64,000 nucleotides of DNA from Marasmitruncus massiliensis (lineage in GTDB: Bacteria > Bacillota > Clostridia > Oscillospirales > Ruminococcaceae), in assembly GCF_900186535.1 (NCBI RefSeq), contig NZ_FYDE01000005.1:1216895-1280894 (forward strand). Reading direction: 5' to 3'. Position 1 is the first letter of the stretch, and each line of letters begins with the position of its first letter. Both the position numbers and the translations under genes were made by a program. Positions 32,025 to 41,086 of this stretch are shown here, one piece after another. Under the pieces are notes generated by a model. The model searched no databases and was not told where the DNA came from. It worked only from the letters and a program-made list of their open reading frames with translations.

Positions 32025-32963
32025 ATGGAACATGCAGATTTTAAACACATTTCCGTGCTGCTCGAGGAATGTATGGACGGGCTGGCAATCCGGCCGGACG
32101 GCATCTATGTGGATGGGACAGCCGGCGGCGCCGGGCATTCCTGTGAAATTGCAAAACGTCTTTCCCAAAACGGAAAGCTGATTGCGATCGATAAGGACCC
32201 GGACGCAGTGGCAGTTGCCTCCGCGAGACTTGCCCCGTATCCTGTTGCGCAGGTGGTGCAGAGCGATTTTTCCAGGCTTTGCGACGTACTGGACAAGCTG
32301 GAAATCATCCGGGTAGATGGAATTCTGCTGGATCTGGGCGTATCGTCTTTCCAGCTGGACACACCCGACCGGGGATTTTCCTATATTCATGATGCGCCGC
32401 TGGATATGCGCATGAGTAAAAACGGACTTTCTGCTTATGATGTTGTCAATACCTATGATTTTAGGAAGCTTTGCCGGATCTTTCACGACTTCGGCGAAGA
32501 AAAATTTACCCCCGCGATTGCGAAAGCAATCTTAAAACAGCGGGAGGTCGCCCCGATCAAAACGACCGGGGAACTGTCGGAGCTGATCCGGCAGGCGATC
32601 CCCGCAAAAGCGAGGCGGGAGGGCGGCCATCCGGCCAAGCGTGTCTTTCAGGCAATCCGGATTGAAGTGAACGGTGAGCTTGCAAGCCTGTCAGAGTTTT
32701 TGGAGGATGCGTTTGACCGTCTGAATTCCGGTGGAAGGCTGGCGATCATTACGTTTCATTCCCTGGAAGACCGAATGGTGAAGCAGCGCTATGCAAGTCT
32801 TTGCAAAGGCTGCACCTGCCCGCCGGATTTTCCGGTCTGTGTATGTGGGAACCAGCCAAAAGGCAGGCTGGTGAACCGCAGGCCGATAGAAGCTTCGCCG
32901 CAGGAACTGGCGGCCAACAGCAGGAGCAAAAGCGCAAAGCTCCGGGTGATAGAGAAACTATAA
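32025..32963 (+). CDS. rsmH: 16S rRNA (cytosine-1402-N4) methyltransferase
   Basis: 312 aa (MraW). It methylates N4 of C1402 in the decoding centre. Its start HISVLLEECMDGL and the SAM motif DGTAGGAGHS are diagnostic. LLDLGVSSFQLDTPDRGFSY and TFHSLEDRMVKQ are further family blocks. It contains the cysteine-bearing insertion CKGCTCPPDFPVCVCG near the C-terminus. It is tightly coupled to mraZ. Length and order are standard. Confidence 0.96.
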   Translation: MEHADFKHISVLLEECMDGLAIRPDGIYVDGTAGGAGHSCEIAKRLSQNGKLIAIDKDPDAVAVASARLAPYPVAQVVQSDFSRLCDVLDKLEIIRVDGILLDLGVSSFQLDTPDRGFSYIHDAPLDMRMSKNGLSAYDVVNTYDFRKLCRIFHDFGEEKFTPAIAKAILKQREVAPIKTTGELSELIRQAIPAKARREGGHPAKRVFQAIRIEVNGELASLSEFLEDAFDRLNSGGRLAIITFHSLEDRMVKQRYASLCKGCTCPPDFPVCVCGNQPKGRLVNRRPIEASPQELAANSRSKSAKLRVIEKL

Positions 32964-32991
32964 ACCATAAAGCAATGAGGAGGGATTCGCC

Positions 32992-33495
32992 ATGCGAACT
33001 CATTTTGTCAGTGGCAGTGCAGCTTATGATTTTGAAAAGTTTGAAACAAAGCAGCGCGCGCAGGTAAGAAAACCACGGCTGACGGTTGCTAAGCCAAACC
33101 ATAAAGCGAAAGTGCGGGCAAAAGTCGGCGCGACGCTGAAACTGCTCGCCACGGTGGCGGTACTGGCGGGAGTGGTCATCTCCATGCTTTACAGCAGGGC
33201 ACTGCTGACAGAACTCAACGCCCAGATCAGTAAGCAAAACGCGTTGCTGGACGAATATAAAAGCGAAAGCACACGGTTAAGCGCTGAACTTGAATCCAAA
33301 GTATCGCTGCGCAACGTGGAGGACTATGCGACCCAGACGCTGGGCATGTATGCGATGGATAAGGGTCAAGTCTCGTACGTCAACCTCTGCGACGGAGATA
33401 AGATCGAATTAACCAGCCAATCCCCCAAACAGACTCTTTTAGACCGGATTCGTTTATCGATCAACAATGTGCAGGCATACATTCAGAAACAATAA
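32992..33495 (+). CDS. ftsL: FtsL-like division protein
   Basis: 167 aa bitopic membrane protein. A basic cytoplasmic N-terminus (about residues 1-45) precedes one span (LLATVAVLAGVVISMLY, about 50-68) and a coiled coil (ELNAQISKQNALLDEYKSESTRLSAELESK). The last part, VEDYATQTLGMYAMDKGQVSYV, is typical of Clostridial FtsL. It is identified mostly by architecture and position between rsmH and the class B PBP. FtsL with DivIC and FtsQ activates septal synthesis. ATG 32992 follows GAGGAGGG. Confidence 0.82.
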   Translation: MRTHFVSGSAAYDFEKFETKQRAQVRKPRLTVAKPNHKAKVRAKVGATLKLLATVAVLAGVVISMLYSRALLTELNAQISKQNALLDEYKSESTRLSAELESKVSLRNVEDYATQTLGMYAMDKGQVSYVNLCDGDKIELTSQSPKQTLLDRIRLSINNVQAYIQKQ

Positions 33496-33673
33496 AATAT
33501 ACATTTTAATACACGATCGGGTGGTTTCAAAAGCAAGAAGCGTAAAAGGGACAGGACTCTGCCCGGAATACTTCTTGCTTTCGTCACTTTTACGCCCTTT
33601 TCGACAGGTTTAGACCTATCCTCAAACGTTCTGCGATGCAATTTTCCAATTTGTAAAGGACTGGTATATCGCT
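33496..33673 (+). other. ftsL-PBP intergenic region with interleaved inverted repeats
   Basis: 178 bp with no gene. Arm A (33530-33540, AAAGCAAGAAG) pairs with A' (33571-33581). Arm B (33540-33548, GCGTAAAAG) pairs with B' (33587-33595). The order A-B-A'-B' permits an H-type pseudoknot. A small GGGACAG-GACT-CTGCCC hairpin lies between B and A'. This is a candidate structured RNA control element inside the dcw mRNA. Confidence 0.6.
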
Positions 33674-35923
33674 ATGGCAAAAACTCCAAGCTACCGGATG
33701 AAAACCCGCATGATCATTGCTTTGTCGGGCATGATCGTGTTGGGGTTCAGCGCGGTTCTGCATTCCCTTTTTCAACTCCAGATTGTTCAGGGCGCCGTTT
33801 TGCAGGAAAAAGCGCTCAATCAGCAGATGCAGAGCACGCGTATCGGTGCTGAACGCGGGGAAATCCGGGACAGGAACGGGAAAGTTCTTGCCAAAAGCGC
33901 GACCGTTTCCTCTGTGTGCATCTCACCGCTGCAGGCATCTAAACTGAACGAGGAAAAACAGAAAGCGCTTGTGGATGGCCTATCGCAAATTTTAGGGCTG
34001 GAAAAAGATTATATTACGAAAAAGATGAAGAAAACCGAAAGCCAGTATGAGGTGCTCAAAACCAAGGTTGAAAGACCGGACGCGGATAAAGTGACCGAAT
34101 TTGTACAGGAGAACGGAATCGGCAACGCCATTTTTATGGAGGAAGATACCCGCCGGTATTACCCTTACGGCAATTTTGCAGCAACTGTCCTTGGGTTCAC
34201 CAACAAGGATAACGTGGGCGCCTACGGGCTGGAATCCTATTACAACAAAACTCTGGCGGGGACGCCGGGACGTGTCGTGTCTCTGAAGAATTCACGAGGG
34301 GTCACCATGCCGATGCAATACGAGCAGACACATGACCCGAAAAACGGCAACACACTGGTATTGACCATTGATGAACAGATCCAGCATTATCTGGAAAAGA
34401 ACCTGGAAACCGCAGTGCTGGAGCACAAGGTGGGAAACCGTGCGGTCGGGATCGTGATGGATGTGCAGACCGGGCAGATTCTGGCAATGTCCACCAAGCC
34501 CGATTTTGACCCGAATGACCCGTATGCGATATTTGACTCCAATACCGCGAAAGCATTGGAGGAGATGGACACGGTTGAACAGGCCGAAACCAAAAAGGAA
34601 GCTCTGGCGAAAGCGCAGTTTGACCAGTGGAGAAACAAGGCGATTTCGGATCCTTATGAGCCGGGTTCCGTTTTTAAAATTGTTACTTCCGCGGGCGCCT
34701 TGGAATACGGCACCGATACGCCGAACAGCACTTTTTACTGCCCGGGCTACATAGAGGTAAACGGCCGTATCCAGCACTGCTGGGTTTGGGCATCCAGACA
34801 TGAGGGGCATGGCCTTCAGGATTTCACAAAAGCGCTGACCAACTCCTGCAACCCCGCGTTTATCACCATCGGCCAGCATTTGGGGGTACATAAGTTCAGC
34901 GAGAACTTTGCCAATTTCGGACTGACGGAAGGCACCGATATTGATCTGCCGGGCGAAGCGGCAAGCATCTACTATAAAGAAAGCCAGATGGGGATTTCCG
35001 AGCTGTCGTCCGCTTCCTTCGGCCAAACCTTTAAAATCACCTCCATCCAGCTGATCACGGCGGCTTCCGCCGCGGTCAACGGCGGGAAACTGATGCAGCC
35101 TTATATCGTCAAGCAGATCCTGGACCCTGACGGAAACGTCATTGCCAATGTGGAGCCGGTTGTAAAACGGCAGGTCATTTCCGAAGAAACCTCTAAAACG
35201 CTTCGTCTGATGCTTGAACAGGTGGTTGCCAACGGTTCCGGCCGCAAGGCGCAGATCCCCGGTTATCGCGTCGGCGGCAAAACCGGTACCTCGGAAAAAA
35301 TCGGTGAAGGCGACAAGAACATTCTTTCCTTCCTCGGGTTCGCTCCGGTGGATGATCCAAAGATTGCCTGTTTAATCATGCTTGATGAACCCGACCTGTA
35401 CAACGCGTTCGGCTCGACAATTGCGGCGCCGATCGTTGGCGCGGTGCTGGCGGACACTCTGCCTTATTTGGGCATTGAGCCGCAGTATACGCAGGAGGAA
35501 CTCGAGAAAACTACTACCAAGATGATTTATATCACCAATATGGATATCCACGAGGCGGAAGCCGATGTGCGCATAGCGGGGCTCAAGTTCCGCACGGTTG
35601 GCAGCGGTACCAAGGTTGTCCGTCAGATCCCGGGAGCGGGCGAGCTGGTTCCGGAAGGAGGCACTGTGGTCATCTACACGGAGGAGATCGGTCCCGATCA
35701 GATGGTGGCTGTGCCGGACGTAAAAGGAAAGACCGGCAGCGCCGCCAACCAGATGATTACGGATGCGGGGCTGAATTTCGCCGCTTCGGGCGAAGGCATC
35801 GAGGGTTCGCAGAACGTTGCGGTTTCCCAGTCGCCCGCGGCGGGAGAATCGGTGGCACCGGGCACGGTTGTCACGGTAGAATTTGCAAGCGGCGGCGGCA
35901 GCGACAGCCAGCAGAACGGATAA
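33674..35923 (+). CDS. Class B penicillin-binding protein with two PASTA domains (FtsI/SpoVD-like)
   Basis: 749 aa septal transpeptidase. An N-terminal anchor (about residues 12-32) and dimerisation domain (GERGEIRDRNGKVLA near residue 58) precede the transpeptidase domain. That domain has EPGSVFKI (SxxK nucleophile), TNSCN (SxN) and GGKTGTSEK (KTG). Two C-terminal PASTA repeats (about 615-740) are seen. Length and PASTA repeats fit SpoVD/PBP2b-type proteins, so it may serve vegetative division, spore cortex synthesis or both. ATG 33674 lies behind AAAGGACTGG. A 178-bp structured leader separates it from ftsL. Confidence 0.94.
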   Translation: MAKTPSYRMKTRMIIALSGMIVLGFSAVLHSLFQLQIVQGAVLQEKALNQQMQSTRIGAERGEIRDRNGKVLAKSATVSSVCISPLQASKLNEEKQKALVDGLSQILGLEKDYITKKMKKTESQYEVLKTKVERPDADKVTEFVQENGIGNAIFMEEDTRRYYPYGNFAATVLGFTNKDNVGAYGLESYYNKTLAGTPGRVVSLKNSRGVTMPMQYEQTHDPKNGNTLVLTIDEQIQHYLEKNLETAVLEHKVGNRAVGIVMDVQTGQILAMSTKPDFDPNDPYAIFDSNTAKALEEMDTVEQAETKKEALAKAQFDQWRNKAISDPYEPGSVFKIVTSAGALEYGTDTPNSTFYCPGYIEVNGRIQHCWVWASRHEGHGLQDFTKALTNSCNPAFITIGQHLGVHKFSENFANFGLTEGTDIDLPGEAASIYYKESQMGISELSSASFGQTFKITSIQLITAASAAVNGGKLMQPYIVKQILDPDGNVIANVEPVVKRQVISEETSKTLRLMLEQVVANGSGRKAQIPGYRVGGKTGTSEKIGEGDKNILSFLGFAPVDDPKIACLIMLDEPDLYNAFGSTIAAPIVGAVLADTLPYLGIEPQYTQEELEKTTTKMIYITNMDIHEAEADVRIAGLKFRTVGSGTKVVRQIPGAGELVPEGGTVVIYTEEIGPDQMVAVPDVKGKTGSAANQMITDAGLNFAASGEGIEGSQNVAVSQSPAAGESVAPGTVVTVEFASGGGSDSQQNG

Positions 35924-35956
35924 CTTGGCATAACCAATGCAAGGGAGGCTATTTAC

Positions 35957-37405
35957 ATGCGGTTAGAGAGACTGATCGGCGGGCTGGAACTGTCCGGCCG
36001 CGTTCCGGATTGTGAAATTACCGGCGTCACAGCCGATTCCAGACAAATCGAAAAGGGCAACCTCTTCGTCTGCATTAAGGGCGGCAAGTTCGACGGGCAT
36101 GACCACGCGCGTGAAGCGCTGGATGCCGGAGCCTCGGCGGTTATCTGCGAGCGGGACCTGGGGCTTGAAAACCAGCTCCTCTGCACGGACACCAGGCAGG
36201 CTTACGGTATTCTCTGCGGCAACTGGTACGGAAATCCGGCGCAGAAGCTGACGCTGGTAGGCGTGACGGGAACCAACGGGAAAACAACAATTACCTGCAT
36301 GTTAAAACATATCCTGGAGTCTACCGGGAAAAAGGTCGGGCTGCTGGGCACCATCCATAACGAAATTGATGACATCACCCTTCCCGCGAAGCACACGACG
36401 CCGGACCCGCTGGCACTGCACAGCATGTTCTCGCGCATGGTGGGCGCGGGCTGCGATTATGTGGTTATGGAATGTTCCTCGCACGCGCTTGACCAGAAAC
36501 GGCTGGCGGGAGTGCATTTCAAAACGGCGGTCTTTACGAACCTGACGCAGGACCATCTGGATTATCACCTGACGATGGAAAATTACTACCAGGCGAAAAA
36601 GAAGCTGTTTTCCATCTGCGATACCGCTGTGCTGAACCTCGACGACAGCTATGGCCGCCGGCTTGCCTCGGAAGTCTCCTGCGATACGCTTACCTTTTCC
36701 ATTTCAGATAATGCCGCGGATTATACCGCGAGGGATATCCGCCCCTATCCGGACTCCAGCAGATTTATGCTGGTGGGAAACGGCCAGATCGCACGCGTCA
36801 AGCTGCCGATTCCCGGCGATTTTTCCGTTTCCAACGCGATGGCCGCCGCAGTCGCCTGCCTGACACTGGGTCTGACAATTGACGAAGTCGCACAGGGGCT
36901 GAATACCTGTCAGGGCGTCGTGGGGCGCATCGAGGTGCTGCCGACCGATACCGATTACACGGTTATCCGGGACTACGCCCACAGCCCGGACGGTTTGGAA
37001 AAGATTATCACGACGATGCGCAAGTTTGCGCAGGGCAGGGTGGTTACCCTGTTTGGCTGCGCGGGCAACCGTGACCGCGGTAAACGAAGGATCATGGCGG
37101 AAATCGTGGCGCGTCTGTCTGACTTTGTGATTTTGACTTCGGATAACCCGCGGGACGAGGATGAATTACAGATCATTCAGGATGCTATGCCGGGCATCAA
37201 GGAACACCCCGAAACGCCGTATCAGGTCATTCCGGACCGTTACACCGCTATTGAGTGGGGGCTGACGCATGCCCAGCCGGGCGACATTCTGATTCTGGCC
37301 GGCAAAGGGCATGAGGACTATCAGGTGCTGCGGGGAGAAACCATCTGTTTCGATGAGAAAAAGGTGGTCGCGGAAATTCTGTCGCGCCTGAATCATCAGC
37401 AGTAA
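35957..37405 (+). CDS. murE: UDP-MurNAc-tripeptide synthetase MurE (meso-DAP type)
   Basis: 482 aa cytosolic ligase that adds the third amino acid to UDP-MurNAc-L-Ala-D-Glu. The ATP loop is GVTGTNGKTT. The third-residue selectivity motif is DNPRDEDE, the DNPR form that recognises meso-diaminopimelate rather than lysine. The carbamylated-lysine region and VIRDYAHSPDGLE are typical. ATG 35957 follows GGGAGGC. It precedes murF by 27 bp. Confidence 0.96.
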   Translation: MRLERLIGGLELSGRVPDCEITGVTADSRQIEKGNLFVCIKGGKFDGHDHAREALDAGASAVICERDLGLENQLLCTDTRQAYGILCGNWYGNPAQKLTLVGVTGTNGKTTITCMLKHILESTGKKVGLLGTIHNEIDDITLPAKHTTPDPLALHSMFSRMVGAGCDYVVMECSSHALDQKRLAGVHFKTAVFTNLTQDHLDYHLTMENYYQAKKKLFSICDTAVLNLDDSYGRRLASEVSCDTLTFSISDNAADYTARDIRPYPDSSRFMLVGNGQIARVKLPIPGDFSVSNAMAAAVACLTLGLTIDEVAQGLNTCQGVVGRIEVLPTDTDYTVIRDYAHSPDGLEKIITTMRKFAQGRVVTLFGCAGNRDRGKRRIMAEIVARLSDFVILTSDNPRDEDELQIIQDAMPGIKEHPETPYQVIPDRYTAIEWGLTHAQPGDILILAGKGHEDYQVLRGETICFDEKKVVAEILSRLNHQQ

Positions 37406-37432
37406 AGCGGGAAACCGCAGGTGGAGGAACCC

Positions 37433-38791
37433 ATGGAAAAACTAACGATGGCAGAAATCGCGCAGGCTGTCGGCGCCGCCGGCGGCTTCGCGGGTGAAAT
37501 TACTGAACTTTCGACCGATTCCAGAAACATTCCGCAGGGATGCCTGTTTGTGGCGCTTGCGGGAGAATGGTTCAACGGGCACGATTATCTGGCGGACGCG
37601 CTGAAAAACGGCGCCGCCTTTGCGGTTGCCCATGAGCGCCGGGATTACGGATCGGACAATGTGCTTTATGTAAAGAATACGCAGGATGCGCTGATGGCAA
37701 TCGGACGGCTCTACCGTTCCAAGTTTCAGATTCACTGCGTCGGGATTACGGGAAGCGTCGGCAAAACCACAACGAAGGATATGATTGCGGAAGTGGTTTC
37801 GTCCGCTTTTCGCACGCTGAAAACAGAAGGCAATCTCAATAACGAAATCGGCCTTCCCAAAACCCTGTTCCGGCTCGACCCGTCTTATGAAGCGGCGGTG
37901 ATTGAGATGGGGATGCAGGGACTTGGCGAAATTGCCGCGCTTGCCGCGGTCGCGCAGCCGCAGGTCGGAGTCATCACCAATATCGGCGTGTCCCATATCG
38001 AGCGCCTCGGCTCGCGCGAAAATATCCTGAAGGCAAAGCTGGAACTTGCCGACACCCTGCCGGACGGCGCCCCGCTGATTCTGTGCGGGGACAATGACCT
38101 GCTGAAAACGGTCCGGCTCCCCCGGCTGAACGTACTGCTTTACGGCATCGAGAATCCGGACTGCACGTTCCTCGCAAAGGACATTCGTGAAAATGTGACA
38201 GAAACTTCTTTCATATTGTGCTATAACAGCAACCGAACGCCTGTTTCGATTCCATGCGTGGGCAGGCATAATGTGCTCAACGCCCTGGCCGCCTGCGCGG
38301 TCGGAACTGTTCTGGGTATTCCGCCCGAAACATGCGTCGGCGCGTTGAAAAATTACGCGCCGTCCGGCATGCGCCAGAAAATTGTCCCGTTCTGCGGCTA
38401 TACGGTGGTGGAGGATTGCTACAATGCCTCCCCCGACTCGATGAAAGCCGCCCTGTCCACGCTTTCCGCCTATCCGTGCGGCGGCAGGCGCGTTGCTGTT
38501 TTGGGCGATATGTTTGAGCTTGGGGAGATTGCCCCGCAGGCGCACAGAGAGGTGGGAGAGTTTGCCATCAAAAATGACGCAGATTTCCTCTTTGCTTATG
38601 GGAAAATGGCACGATATTATAAACAGGGGGCAATTGACGCAGGCGGGGAATCGGAACTGTATCAGGACAAGGATGTTCTCGCGGCGGCGCTGAAAGCGTA
38701 CCTGCGGCCGGGCGATGTTGTCTGGTTCAAGGCAAGCCGCGGTATGCACCTGGAGGAAGTTCTGCAAAGCCTTTATGCGGATGCGCGCTGA
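37433..38791 (+). CDS. murF: UDP-MurNAc-tripeptide-D-Ala-D-Ala ligase MurF
   Basis: 452 aa ligase that attaches D-Ala-D-Ala to complete the stem pentapeptide. It has the ATP loop GITGSVGKTTTKDM, NNEIGLPKTLF, GMRQKI and the motif VVEDCYNASPDSMKAAL, all diagnostic of MurF. The start is ATG 37433, with GGTGGAGGA just upstream; the GTG at 37421 is part of that site. It acts directly after MurE, matching gene order. Confidence 0.95.
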   Translation: MEKLTMAEIAQAVGAAGGFAGEITELSTDSRNIPQGCLFVALAGEWFNGHDYLADALKNGAAFAVAHERRDYGSDNVLYVKNTQDALMAIGRLYRSKFQIHCVGITGSVGKTTTKDMIAEVVSSAFRTLKTEGNLNNEIGLPKTLFRLDPSYEAAVIEMGMQGLGEIAALAAVAQPQVGVITNIGVSHIERLGSRENILKAKLELADTLPDGAPLILCGDNDLLKTVRLPRLNVLLYGIENPDCTFLAKDIRENVTETSFILCYNSNRTPVSIPCVGRHNVLNALAACAVGTVLGIPPETCVGALKNYAPSGMRQKIVPFCGYTVVEDCYNASPDSMKAALSTLSAYPCGGRRVAVLGDMFELGEIAPQAHREVGEFAIKNDADFLFAYGKMARYYKQGAIDAGGESELYQDKDVLAAALKAYLRPGDVVWFKASRGMHLEEVLQSLYADAR

Positions 38792-38852
38792 AAAGGCGGC
38801 GTTTCCGCCGGATTCTGACTTGATATGTCGCCAATGAGGAGAGAAAAAATCA

Positions 38853-39857
38853 ATGGACAACATGGCATTTCTGCTGACAACGCTGGTCTCTTTCGGTATC
38901 ACCGCCCTGCTCGGCATCGTGATGATCCCGTATCTGCACCGGCTGAAATTCGGCCAGACGATTTTGGATATCGGCCCGGCCTGGCACAAAAAGAAACAGG
39001 GAACTCCTACCATGGGAGGGATAATGTTCATTATCGGTGTTACAATAGCTGTTGTGACCGGTTATGCGACCCTCGCCGCGACGAATCCCGAGCTGCTTGC
39101 GGACATACGCAATAACCTTCGGCTGTTTGCCGGAATGGCCATGGCGCTTGCGTTCGCGGCAATCGGATTTCTGGATGACTATATTAAAGTGGTCAGGAAA
39201 CGCAACATGGGTTTGACTGCCCGGCAGAAATATCTGATGCAGCTGGTGGTCGGCGTATTTTATCTTACCATGCTGTATCTTTCCGGCGATGTCTCGACAG
39301 AGATTACCATCCCGTTTTTCGGACAGCTGAAGCTGGGGCTGCTTTATTATGTGCTTGCGATGATCATCATTACGGGGTTTGCCAACGCCGTCAACCTCAC
39401 CGACGGTATTGACGGCCTGGCTTCCTCGGTTACATTTGTCTATGCGCTGACCTTTCTCATCATCGCGGGAATTCTCCGCTTTGCGCAGACCGGCCTGATG
39501 GCGTGCGCGCTGGCTGGCGGCTGCCTGGGATTTCTGGTGTGGAACTTTTATCCCGCAAAGGTGTTCATGGGCGATACGGGCTCCCTGTTTTTCGGCGGAC
39601 TGGTCGTGGCATTGGCTTTTGATGTCGGGGTACCGCTGCTGCTTGTATTTGCGGGGGTCATCTACTGGTGCGAGGCGTTCTCTGTAATTTTGCAGGTCAT
39701 CAGCTTTAAGACGACCGGCAGGCGCATCTTTAAAATGAGCCCGATTCACCATCATTTTGAAATGAGCGGCTGGAGCGAAATCAAAATTGTCACTGTGTTT
39801 TCCATCGTGACGCTTGCGGGCGGCCTGCTCTCTGTGCTCGCTGTATTGCAGATGTAA
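38853..39857 (+). CDS. mraY: Phospho-MurNAc-pentapeptide transferase MraY
   Basis: 334 aa polytopic enzyme (ten spans) that transfers phospho-MurNAc-pentapeptide to undecaprenyl phosphate, giving lipid I. Diagnostic blocks are GTPTMGGI, FLDDYIKV, NAVNLTDGIDGLA, FMGDTGSL and SPIHHHFE. The catalytic aspartates lie in FLDDY and NLTDG. ATG 38853 follows GAGGAG. In many dcw clusters murD follows here; instead ftsW does. Confidence 0.96.
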   Translation: MDNMAFLLTTLVSFGITALLGIVMIPYLHRLKFGQTILDIGPAWHKKKQGTPTMGGIMFIIGVTIAVVTGYATLAATNPELLADIRNNLRLFAGMAMALAFAAIGFLDDYIKVVRKRNMGLTARQKYLMQLVVGVFYLTMLYLSGDVSTEITIPFFGQLKLGLLYYVLAMIIITGFANAVNLTDGIDGLASSVTFVYALTFLIIAGILRFAQTGLMACALAGGCLGFLVWNFYPAKVFMGDTGSLFFGGLVVALAFDVGVPLLLVFAGVIYWCEAFSVILQVISFKTTGRRIFKMSPIHHHFEMSGWSEIKIVTVFSIVTLAGGLLSVLAVLQM

Positions 39858-39904
39858 GATCTGCGCCGTCTGAAAGGGAAATTGAATTGAAAGGGGCGCT
39901 GCCA

Positions 39905-41071
39905 ATGGATTATGTACAGCCGAAAAGCCTGGCGCAGGGGCGTGTCGCCTCGAAAAAAAGAGTTGTGGAAAAGGGAGGGATCGACCTTACTTTCCTGATT
40001 CTGGTGCTTCTGCTGCTAGCCATCGGCCTGATCATGCTTTTTTCCGCCAGTTATGCCTATGCCTACTATCATGAAAACGGAAACAGCTTCTATTACATCA
40101 GCCGCCAGCTTATGTTTGCCATTGTCGGCGTTCCGGTGATGCTGATTATCGCGGGAATTGATTACCACATCCTGCACCGGTTTGCGCTGCTGGCCTATAT
40201 CGGTTCGGTGTTTTTGCTGATATTGGTGCTTTTTGTCCATACCCGAGAGGACTTTAACCGCTGGCTGCCGCTCGGACCGTTCAGTTTTCAGCCGTCCGAG
40301 CTTGCAAAGCTGGCAATCGTAATTCTGTTTGCCCACCTCATTTCGATCAACCATGATAAAATGAAAGACCCCAAATACGGTGTCTGGCCGTTTTTGGTGC
40401 TTATGGGCGTCGTTGCGATGCTGATGCTGCTCGAACCGCACCTTTCAGGCACAATCCTGATTGTCGCAATCGGAATTGTCATGATGTTTGTTGGCGGTAC
40501 CGACTTAAAATGGTTTATGGTGGGCGGAATTCTGCTGGTGGGCGGCATTGTCGTCATGGTTATGATTCCGAATGTGGTCAGCTACGCCGCGTCCCGAATC
40601 GAACACTGGCAGCATCCGGAGCTTGACCCGCTGGGTGCCGGCTACCAGACGCTGCAGTCGCTCTATGCAATCGGTTCGGGAGGGCTGATGGGGCTCGGCA
40701 TCGGAAATTCCCGTCAGAAGCATCTTTATCTGCCGGAACCACAGAATGATTTCATCTTTTCCGTAGTCTGCGAGGAGCTTGGCTTTGTCGGTGCTACGAT
40801 CATCATTCTGATCTTTGTATTGCTGATCTGGCGCGGGTATGTCATTGCCATGCGCTGCCGCGACCGGTTTGGTTCCATGCTTACGGTCGGGCTGATTACG
40901 CAGGTCGGCGTCCAGACCATCCTGAATATTGCCGTTGTGACCAACACAATCCCCAATACCGGTATCAGCCTGCCTTTCTTTTCCTACGGAGGCACGGCGC
41001 TGCTTCTGCTTCTGGCGCAGATGGGGGTTATTCTTTCGGTATCCCGGCAAACCTCCATCGAGAAAGAATAA
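39905..41071 (+). CDS. ftsW: FtsW/SpoVE SEDS glycosyltransferase
   Basis: 388 aa with about ten spans. It polymerises lipid II at the septum together with the class B PBP. SEDS signatures are FSFQPSELAKLAIVI, the long GAGYQTLQSLYAIGSGG loop, GNSRQKHLYLPEPQNDFIF and NTGISLPFFSYGGT. ATG 39905 is preceded by AAAGGGG at eight bases; a TTG six codons earlier overlaps that site. Whether it acts in division, spore cortex or both cannot be told. Confidence 0.94.
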   Translation: MDYVQPKSLAQGRVASKKRVVEKGGIDLTFLILVLLLLAIGLIMLFSASYAYAYYHENGNSFYYISRQLMFAIVGVPVMLIIAGIDYHILHRFALLAYIGSVFLLILVLFVHTREDFNRWLPLGPFSFQPSELAKLAIVILFAHLISINHDKMKDPKYGVWPFLVLMGVVAMLMLLEPHLSGTILIVAIGIVMMFVGGTDLKWFMVGGILLVGGIVVMVMIPNVVSYAASRIEHWQHPELDPLGAGYQTLQSLYAIGSGGLMGLGIGNSRQKHLYLPEPQNDFIFSVVCEELGFVGATIIILIFVLLIWRGYVIAMRCRDRFGSMLTVGLITQVGVQTILNIAVVTNTIPNTGISLPFFSYGGTALLLLLAQMGVILSVSRQTSIEKE

Positions 41072-41086
41072 AACGGGAGGATGCAT

